NCBI GenBank assembly: GCA_963600315.1
Contig: CAVCAW010000109.1
Coordinates: 1 to 6,214 of the forward strand
Origin: UBA6382 sp963600315
Lineage (GTDB): Bacteria; Bacteroidota; Bacteroidia; Bacteroidales; Bacteroidaceae
DNA: 6,214 nt
Direction: 5' to 3'
Part shown: piece after piece, positions 1 through 5,900 of the stretch
Numbering within the stretch: position 1 is the stretch's first letter
How the letters are laid out: each line of letters begins with the position of its first letter
Notes under the pieces: model-generated
The model's input: only the letters and a program-made list of their open reading frames with translations
What the model was told of the DNA's origin: nothing
The model's database searches: none
Made by a program: the position numbers and the translations under genes

Positions 1-157
1 CAGATGTCTTGGGCATCGTTCGCTGCAAGCTCGAGTCAAACGGCTTGTAGTCGGGATACTTGGTTCTGTCTACGTCTTGTGCCGAACTTGGCAGAATGCT
101 ACCCGAAAGTACAGTAACGCAAAAGGCTGTAATCAATAATAGTCTGTTTCTTTTCAT
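1..157 (-). CDS. N-terminus of a secreted protein (partial, runs off left edge)
   Basis: The reverse strand encodes 52 codons from an ATG at 157-155, with no stop before the window edge. The protein opens with a typical Sec signal peptide: basic n-region MKRNR, a hydrophobic core (LLLITAFCVTVLSG) and a probable signal peptidase I site after residue 26 (SSA before QD). The only cysteine in the signal (C13) is mid-core and not in a lipobox, so a soluble or outer-membrane-exported product is more likely than a lipoprotein. The mature start reads QDVDRTKYPDYKPFDSSLQ. From memory, a DxxRxKYPDY-like opening occurs in Bacteroidales secreted proteins, some of which continue into papain-like peptidase domains. 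No catalytic residue lies in the visible part, so that is only a lead. The start is supported by the signal peptide beginning at this ATG and by an A/C-rich leader just upstream. It is divergent from the FAS1 lipoprotein gene at 707. Confidence 0.82.
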   Translation of the reverse strand, partial: MKRNRLLLITAFCVTVLSGSILPSSAQDVDRTKYPDYKPFDSSLQRTMPKTS

Positions 158-182
158 TTTGTTGTTGTTTTGTTTGCGATGA
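158..182 (-). promoter_or_regulatory. A/C-rich translation leader of the left gene
   Basis: On the minus strand, the bases just before the ATG read CAAACAAAACAACAACAAA, with no purine-rich Shine-Dalgarno match. A-rich, SD-less leaders are common in Bacteroidota, where initiation relies on unstructured A-rich sequence. The leader supports the choice of the ATG at 157. Confidence 0.5.
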
Positions 183-209
183 CGTGTGTTACATGTGTCT
201 GAACTAGTT

Positions 210-241
210 GCATGAAAATGTGCTCCAGTATCATTTCATGC
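210..241 (-). repeat. Hairpin in the predicted 5' leader of the left gene
   Basis: GCATGAAA at 210-217 pairs perfectly with TTTCATGC at 234-241. After a one-base bulge (A218), a further TG/CA pair (219-220 with 232-233) leaves an 11-nt loop. If transcription starts from the promoter at 275-282, this hairpin is in the 5' untranslated RNA about 50 nt before the start codon. It has no T-tract, so it is not an obvious terminator; a role in RNA stability or protein binding is speculative. Confidence 0.45.
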
Positions 242-274
242 CCCCTTGTCCGCTCACAAATTTTCAGTCGTGGG

Positions 275-282
275 CAAAGATA
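275..282 (-). promoter_or_regulatory. Predicted Bacteroidota -7 box (TATCTTTG) for the left gene
   Basis: The minus strand reads TATCTTTG, an exact match to the Bacteroidota primary-sigma -7 consensus TAnnTTTG. It lies about 118 bp upstream of the left gene's ATG, predicting a 5' leader of roughly 110 nt. No convincing TTTG -33 element sits at the expected 19-21 bp spacing. The upstream flank is A-rich (TAGAAAAAATAAA), much like the flank of the opposing promoter. Confidence 0.6.
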
Positions 283-349
283 TTTATTTTTTCTATATGA
301 GTGTGGCTTTGTGCGTGACAATTGCCCTACAAATGCTGTTTGAATGAAT

Positions 350-373
350 ATTAACCATTAATATTTAGTTAAT
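350..373. repeat. AT-rich inverted repeat between divergent promoters (possible operator)
   Basis: ATTAAC at 350-355 and GTTAAT at 368-373 are perfect inverted copies separated by 12 bp. The spacer itself holds the palindrome ATTAAT (358-363). The spacing could suit a dimeric DNA-binding protein sitting between the two promoters. Six-base arms in such AT-rich sequence arise easily by chance, so the call is weak. Confidence 0.25.
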
Positions 374-554
374 CTTCGCTTTGTTCCGTCTAGAATCAAT
401 AATGTGGCAGTGTGTCAAAATGTTGGGTCTGTGAAAGATGAAAACAAATTGTTAATATGGGAATAATACGGAAATATATTGGTAATATGCACCAAAATCT
501 GTTACGAAATATAAAAAAGCGGGAAGATATTTCTGTTAGAAAAAAAATATCATA

Positions 555-562
555 TATCTTTG
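555..562 (+). promoter_or_regulatory. Predicted Bacteroidota -7 box (TATCTTTG) for the FAS1 lipoprotein gene
   Basis: TATCTTTG matches the Bacteroidota -7 consensus TAnnTTTG exactly. It lies 144 bp upstream of the ATG at 707, predicting a 5' leader of about 135 nt. The -33 position carries only a weak TTCTGTT (531-537) instead of TTTG. The A-run between (540-547) resembles the flank of the opposite promoter, and the 11-mer ATATCTTTGCC (554-564) is repeated there in inverted orientation (273-283). Confidence 0.62.
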
Positions 563-586
563 CCATGTTTTGAAGGCATGAGTCAC

Positions 587-603
587 CAAAGCGTTGTGCT
601 TTG
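587..603 (+). repeat. Hairpin in the FAS1 gene leader
   Basis: CAAAGC (587-592) and GCTTTG (598-603) form a perfect 6-bp stem with a 5-nt loop, GTTGT, just downstream of the predicted transcription start. It is short and has no T-tract, so it is not a terminator. It could stabilise the 5' end of the message, but that is inference. Confidence 0.35.
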
Positions 604-639
604 TGTGCAGTCACGTTGCCACAGACAAACTACACCGCA

Positions 640-655
640 TAGCGACAAACCGCTA
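640..655 (+). repeat. Second small hairpin in the FAS1 gene leader
   Basis: TAGCG (640-644) and CGCTA (651-655) form a 5-bp stem with loop ACAAAC. It is followed by an unstructured A-rich stretch (661-692) leading to the start codon. The heptamer GACAAAC occurs twice here (624-630 and 644-650). The stem is short and could be chance. Confidence 0.25.
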
Positions 656-660
656 CAGCT

Positions 661-706
661 CGAAAAAAAAGAACGAAAAAAATAAACAAAACACATATTC
701 TTGAAA
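661..706 (+). promoter_or_regulatory. A-rich, Shine-Dalgarno-less translation leader of the FAS1 gene
   Basis: The 46 bases before the ATG are dominated by A-runs and contain no AGGAGG-like element at ribosome spacing. This matches the A-rich initiation regions typical of Bacteroidota. The open frame extends back to a TTG at 701, but the ATG at 707 gives a standard signal peptide start (MKIKILKK) and is the better choice. Confidence 0.5.
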
Positions 707-2773
707 ATGAAAATCAAAATTCTTAAGAAAAGTCTTCTCGTGAGCCTGATGGCACTTGTAGCGGCAGGACTCACGTCATGTTCCGACAAGGTTGACGAGT
801 CTGACATCTACACTTTCAAGGGCAAGACAATCACATCGTTTCTTGAGGACAACGAGAACTACAGCTCCTTCCTCTATGCGTGTGGCAAAGTCAAATTGAG
901 TCCCCGAAGCGACTCCTATGTTTCCCAGCTCCTCTCGGCTCGCGGCAACTATACGGTCTTCGCTCCGACCAACAATGCCATACAGCAGTATTTGGACTCC
1001 ATCTACCTGACCAAGGACTACGACATCACGCAGATGCCCGACTCTACGGCAGATTATATAGTGCGCAATTCAATCATTGACAACGGCAACTCAGATGCGT
1101 TCTTGTCGACAGATTTCATTGACGAGAAACCGTTGAACAAGACCAACATGAACGACCGCTATATAACCATAAAGTTCTATACGGACACCCTGGCCAACAA
1201 GGCTATAACTTATGTCAACTCTTCGTCAAGGGTTATCAGCCCCGACAACGAGGTGACAAACGGCGTAATCCACGGAGTGGACCACGTGTTGCAACTCTCT
1301 AACGCCTACGTTCCCGCCCTGCTGGAACAAACTCCCAACACCAAAGTATTCGCCTATCTGCTCCAACAGACAGGATGGGACGAACAGATGAGCCAATACC
1401 GCGATGAGGACTATGAGCAGAATCATGAAGAAATGGGTCTCAACCTTGACGGCAAGGCAACAGCCTATCCCGAACACCGATATTTGGGCTACACAGCTTT
1501 TGTGGAGACCGACAGCGTGTTTGTCGAGAAATGGGGCATACCCGAACCAAAATTGGAAAATGGAATCCTGACGAACGGCAACGAAATCATGGAGGCCATC
1601 AAGACCAAGTGCCACGAAGCATATCCCGACGCTACTGGCTCCGACTTAACAAAAGAAGACAACGCTGTCAACCAATTTGTGTCGTACCACCTCGTGCCAA
1701 TACTGCTTACGTCCAAAAACCTCGTAGTGCACCATGCCGAAATGGGCTATGCCTACAACAACCCAGAACAGCTCAGCATAGACTGCTTTGAATACTACGA
1801 AACGATGTGTACATCCCATCGCAGACTCTTGAAACTCACCGAGGGCAAGCAGACCGATGGCATTCGCATCAACCGCCACTGCAAGCACAAAGTTGACGTG
1901 GCAGCCGGCGAATTTTATGAAGAGTATGACATCGACCGCCCCGGCATTCTCGTCAGCAAGACCAACGGCAGCTATTCCAACCAAGCTCTCAATGGTTTCT
2001 ATTATCCCATAGATGACATCTTGATATATGATGACGACGTGCCCAATCTCGTTCTCAACGAGCGACTGCGTTGGGATGTGTCATCGCTCCTTCCAGAGCT
2101 GATGACCAATGACTATCGTCTGAAGAGCACTAATTCTGCCATACCTTTCCCTCCGGGCTATTTCAGCACCATCACTTATTCTAATGAATGTCGCTTCTGC
2201 TATATGCCATATTATTCAAGCTCTATCGACAACTATCAGGGTGACGAATACAATGTGCGCGGACAATATGACATGACTCTTCGCTTGCCGCCAGTGCCCT
2301 ATCGCGGAACCTACGAATTCCGTCTTGCCGCACCAATGAACACCACTTTCGGTATGGCGCAAATCTACATCGGCACAAATCCCGACAACCTCGAACCAGT
2401 GGGACTGCCGCTCGACCTCCGCTTGTCGCAGAGCAACCCCACCATCGGTTGGGAGCAAGACACCGAAGACTGGGACCACAACTACGAAAACGACAAGGTT
2501 ATGCGCAACCACGGCTTCATGAAACCGCCTTACCACGACGGAATCAAGCGAAGCGGAACTACCATCACAGAGTCCATGCGCAACACCAAGACTTATGCCA
2601 ACAACCTGCGCTTGCGCCGCATCGTCTACACTGGCACATTCGACCCCGACGAGGTGTGGTACGTGCGTGTCAAGTCAGTGCTGGAGAACACCAACCTAGC
2701 GTTCCTACTCGACTACTTGGAATTCTGTCCTAAATGGGTGTACAGCGGAACTGAAGCGGAAGACATCTGGTAG
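707..2773 (+). CDS. FAS1 (fasciclin) domain lipoprotein, 688 aa
   Basis: Predicted lipid-anchored surface or periplasmic protein. The N-terminus (basic KIKILKK, hydrophobic core, lipobox LTSC) puts the acylated cysteine at residue 25, followed by SDKVDESD, an acidic stretch that may act as a Bacteroidota surface-export signal. A first FAS1 domain spans about 42-197, with both family signatures: the H1-like NYTVFAPTNNAI (81-92) and the H2-like VTNGVIHGVDHVL (183-195). A second, expanded FAS1-like domain spans about 209-443: it starts with NTKVFAYLLQQTG, has a degenerate H1 (YTAFVETDSVF, 262-272) and a clear H2 (LNGFYYPIDDILIY, 428-441). At about 235 residues it is well above the usual 140 or so, implying insertions. 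Residues 450-688 form an aromatic- and beta-rich module that I do not recognise with certainty; similar tails follow FAS1 in Bacteroidota. FAS1 domains generally mediate adhesion or glycan/protein contact; no enzyme motif is visible. The ligand is unknown. It lies 128 bp before the next gene on the same strand. Confidence 0.9.
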   Translation: MKIKILKKSLLVSLMALVAAGLTSCSDKVDESDIYTFKGKTITSFLEDNENYSSFLYACGKVKLSPRSDSYVSQLLSARGNYTVFAPTNNAIQQYLDSIYLTKDYDITQMPDSTADYIVRNSIIDNGNSDAFLSTDFIDEKPLNKTNMNDRYITIKFYTDTLANKAITYVNSSSRVISPDNEVTNGVIHGVDHVLQLSNAYVPALLEQTPNTKVFAYLLQQTGWDEQMSQYRDEDYEQNHEEMGLNLDGKATAYPEHRYLGYTAFVETDSVFVEKWGIPEPKLENGILTNGNEIMEAIKTKCHEAYPDATGSDLTKEDNAVNQFVSYHLVPILLTSKNLVVHHAEMGYAYNNPEQLSIDCFEYYETMCTSHRRLLKLTEGKQTDGIRINRHCKHKVDVAAGEFYEEYDIDRPGILVSKTNGSYSNQALNGFYYPIDDILIYDDDVPNLVLNERLRWDVSSLLPELMTNDYRLKSTNSAIPFPPGYFSTITYSNECRFCYMPYYSSSIDNYQGDEYNVRGQYDMTLRLPPVPYRGTYEFRLAAPMNTTFGMAQIYIGTNPDNLEPVGLPLDLRLSQSNPTIGWEQDTEDWDHNYENDKVMRNHGFMKPPYHDGIKRSGTTITESMRNTKTYANNLRLRRIVYTGTFDPDEVWYVRVKSVLENTNLAFLLDYLEFCPKWVYSGTEAEDIW

Positions 2774-2794
2774 CCAAAACTACTCAACATGAAA

Positions 2795-2840
2795 TCGAGG
2801 CTCAAAATATCGTCCTTAACTACGAAACTTTGAGCCTCGA
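2795..2840 (+). terminator. Strong stem-loop after the FAS1 gene (probable terminator or processing hairpin)
   Basis: TCGAGGCTCAAA (2795-2806) pairs perfectly over 12 bp with TTTGAGCCTCGA (2829-2840). The 22-nt loop can itself fold through TCGT/ACGA (2810-2813 with 2822-2825). It starts 22 bp after the stop codon. The downstream sequence (ATCATTCTCCCC) is only weakly T-rich, so this is not a classical intrinsic terminator. It may terminate inefficiently, protect the 3' end of the upstream message, or set different expression levels for the two genes. Because the arms are symmetrical, the same structure can form in RNA from either strand. Confidence 0.6.
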
Positions 2841-2852
2841 ATCATTCTCCCC

Positions 2853-2880
2853 TTGACAAATATTTAAACAATTGTATTAA
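2853..2880 (+). promoter_or_regulatory. Possible promoter for the downstream long gene
   Basis: TTGACA (2853-2858) and TATTAA (2875-2880) are separated by 16 bp and sit 22-49 bp before the ATG at 2902. TTG can serve as a Bacteroidota -33 element, and TA follows 19 bp later, the family's usual spacing, but the TTTG half of the -7 box is absent. The resemblance to an E. coli sigma-70 promoter is not strong evidence in this phylum. Read-through from the upstream gene is the alternative. Confidence 0.3.
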
Positions 2881-2901
2881 TAACCAAAAAAACAAACGCT
2901 A
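2881..2901 (+). promoter_or_regulatory. A/C-rich translation leader of the long surface protein gene
   Basis: The 21 bases before the ATG at 2902 are almost entirely A and C (ACCAAAAAAACAAACGC near the end), with no Shine-Dalgarno match. This is the same leader type as the two other genes here, and it fixes the start at the ATG that opens a signal peptide. Confidence 0.5.
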
Positions 2902-5900
2902 ATGAAAAGATTTTACTCTCTCTTGACGTTGTTGTGCGCCATGTTGTGCGCAGTGACAACGAGTGCACAGAAGTACAAGCTTGTTCAGAAAGCCGAAACG
3001 TTCGAAACGGGCAAGACTTATGCCATTGTGAACTCCACATCGAACGAATACCTTTCGTGCAAGTACGGTTCAGAAGGCGGTCTCCTCACCATACTGGAGG
3101 ACGACGACGTACTTTGGAAAATCGAAGCCACAGGCGAAAAGACCACAGCTGGCTTTGACTTGTACTACATCTGGTCGGTAGGTCAATCAAAGTACATTCA
3201 GGAAGTAGACTTTGAGGGCAACCCCGGTCTTGACGGCTTTGACGTCTTTGACTACAACGGCTTCAACTTTGAGCTTGGCGACAAGTCAACAGCTGCAAAG
3301 GTCACCATCGAAAAAGCCACTCCCGCTGACAAAGACGTAGAGGAAAACGAGGCTTGGCGTACCAACGGTCCCTCTTCAAGCTACGTCATAGCACGCAATG
3401 CTGTGGTGACTAAAACTGACGGCAACTTGTGGTTCATGAAGTTTGGTTCGCAGAACATCAACGTAGCCTTTGAGCCTTACAACGAGAAGGTGGGATGGGA
3501 GTTTTGGGAAGTTGAAAAACTTGATGCCAAAGCTGTGCTCGAAGCCCTCATCGAAACCTACAGCAAGAAGGAATTCACCAGCGGCACTGACCCCGGCTAC
3601 TATCAGCAGTCAGAGGTTGAGGCCTACAATGCTTCTTTGGAAAGTGCTATGCTTCTTGTAGTTTCTTCTTCGGCTAGCGAGGAAGAATACATTGCTGCGT
3701 CCAACGACCTGCGAGCAAAGCGCGAGAGCGTGGAGGCTTCTATTATCCCCATCACTGACGGCTACTATTTCATGGTGAGCGGCTATGATGACTTTCTCAA
3801 CAATTTCGGTGTCGAGAAAGCTGCCTACACTGACGCAACCACCAACATCCTATCCTACAAGACCTTTGACTCCAGCAGCATAGACTTTGTATTCCGCGTG
3901 GAAAAGGCTACCGAAGAAAACGAATACTGGGTGCAAGGCTACTCTAACGACTTGTATGTGGCAAAGGGCAGCCAGTGGTACAACTCATCGCCCGTCTTGA
4001 CCTCAGAGAAGGCTGAAGCACAGCATCTGCGCCAATATGTTTCGGGCAAATGGTACTGGGGCAGCCACACATGGCACACCACTTCCTACACTCCCTATGC
4101 CAGCTCTAACCCATCTGCATCCGACTCGCAGGGCAAACTGACCACATGGGGACAATGGAGCGATGCCTCTACCGTAAACACCCACTTCAACCTGTGGTAC
4201 ATGCGAAGAATTTCCGACGAGCAGATGGAAGCGTTTATCTACAAGAAACAGCAGTTTGTACGCACACAAGCCATCGAGAACTTGGCTACTGAAGGTCGCA
4301 AACTCTATGCAAACCTCTTTACTTACATCACCGAAGAAGACAAACCGCTCATCACCGTAGCCAACGGAGGTCTGACAACTTCTTCAGAAGACAACCAGAT
4401 TACGTTCTCCAAGATTCGCAAGCAGGGATTAGCCAATGCCGATGACTACAAGTTCCTCATCGATGGCGACTCCGCATCTTACATGCAAGGTTCGGGCTAT
4501 ATCCAGGTTGACATCAGCAAGACCCCGTCAAAGATTGTCACATTCGAATATAACGTGCGTCGTGGAACCGACAAGCAAAACACTTGGGGCAAGCAGGAGC
4601 GCCCTGCTCTAGTAGACATCTATGCTACCAATGACACCACCAGCACTGGCAAGTGGGATCTCATCTCATCCACCAACATGGGCTCACTCGAGGTGCCTGC
4701 ACGCTATACGATTGACCTTGGTCAGGAATACTCCTTCCTGCGCTATGTGGTCAACACCAACGCAAACAATGGTTCTTATTTCACCTTGTCAGAATTCCAA
4801 GTTTATTCGGCCAAGGTTGACGAAACCACTTCACAGTACTACACTGTCGACGGACTCTCAGAGGTTGCCAACACGATGATGACAGTTATCTCTGAAAAAC
4901 TCGCCACTGCCGCCGATGCAACAAACGAGGACATCACCGCCCTCTCCAATGCAATTGAAGACGTACGCTCTTTGTACGCTGACACTCTCGTGCTTTCCAA
5001 AATTATTGCGTCTGCACAGACTATGGCTACTACTGTCAAGTTCGGCACTGGCGTAGGCGAATGCAGCGACGAGGAGGCTCCCGCCAAGTTGGTCGCTGCT
5101 ATCGAAGAGGCAAAGCCGTATGTAAGTGCGGCTGTTTCCGTCTCAGACCTGCGCAATGCCATCAGCAAACTCAATGAAGCAGTAGCAGACTTCATGTCTA
5201 CCATCAAGTCGTTTGAGACCGACAAGTTCTACTACATAGTGAACGACTCTGAAGACTTCGAAGGGCTGCCCATATGCACAAACTACCCGACCACTGCACT
5301 TACGTCGGGCACATTTGGCATCAGAACCGGCAACATCGATGAAGACTACACCAACGCTGCCACCCACATGTTCAAGTTTATTCCTGTCATGGGCGACAAC
5401 AAAGACGAATACTACGTTCAGAATCTGTCATCGGGCTTCTATCTTCCAGCCTACGACGCTGCCAACGGTGCTATCAACGCTTCGCGTACTCCGGCTGGCT
5501 ATGGCATAGCCTATGCCGGCTATGGCAGCTATGTATTCACGTCAACAAGTGCGCTCAATACTGCCAGCGCTTCGCTCGGCGTGCTGAGAAACGACACTAT
5601 CTCTCACCTCGATGTGGATACAGACAAGTCTCAACGATGGAGAATCGTTGAAGTCGCTGAAGACGTTGAGGCCATTATCAATACCCGCATAGCTAACGGT
5701 TTTGAGGGTGTAGTGGTATTCCCCTACAACGTCTCCGGCATGGATATCAATACGGACTTCCACATGTATGGTGTCAAGAGTATGACCCAAGAGACCAATG
5801 CCAACAACGAGCTCGTGACTACGATTGCTTTCTATGAGAAAGAAAGCGCTGAGGCAGGCGAACCAGTCTACTGCAAGTGGACCAGCTCTGAGGATGCAGA

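Larger units (their letters stand above)
158..706. other. Divergent AT-rich intergenic regulatory region, no gene seen
   Basis: This 549-bp stretch separates two divergently transcribed genes for exported proteins. It contains outward-facing TATCTTTG promoter boxes at 275-282 (minus) and 555-562 (plus). Small inverted repeats lie in each predicted leader, and the core between the promoters (about 330-550) is strongly AT-rich. A 72-codon minus-strand open frame crosses part of it (396-614), but it has no signal peptide, no recognisable domain and a composition typical of translated AT-rich spacer, so I do not call it a gene. I see no tRNA, riboswitch or small-RNA gene that I can support. Confidence 0.7.

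Noticed and set aside
181..200. GTGTGT/ACATGTGT repetition near the left gene's leader
   Set aside because: It is a short imperfect repetition with no symmetrical arms or spacing that suggests a binding site; likely chance.
396..614. 72-codon minus-strand open frame in the intergenic region
   Set aside because: It lies across the predicted plus-strand promoter, has no recognisable domain and a composition like translated AT-rich spacer. No promoter or leader supports it.
701..706. TTG start giving a two-codon longer FAS1 protein (MKMKIKILKK)
   Set aside because: The ATG at 707 begins a normal signal peptide with adequate positive charge. The TTG adds only two residues and has no better initiation context.
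1226..1615. 129-codon minus-strand open frame inside the FAS1 gene
   Set aside because: It overlaps a well-supported domain-bearing gene in antisense and encodes no recognisable motif. It is explained by the codon bias of the real gene.
2936..2951. Lipoprotein alternative for the long protein, using the signal-peptide cysteines at residues 12 and 16
   Set aside because: Both cysteines lie within the hydrophobic core without a proper lipobox, while TSA before QK gives a good signal peptidase I site at residue 22.
4839..5225. 128-codon minus-strand open frame opposite the helical segments of the long protein
   Set aside because: It is rich in S, A, V and L, as expected when an Ala/Glu/Lys-rich helical region is read in antisense. 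No signal peptide or domain is seen.
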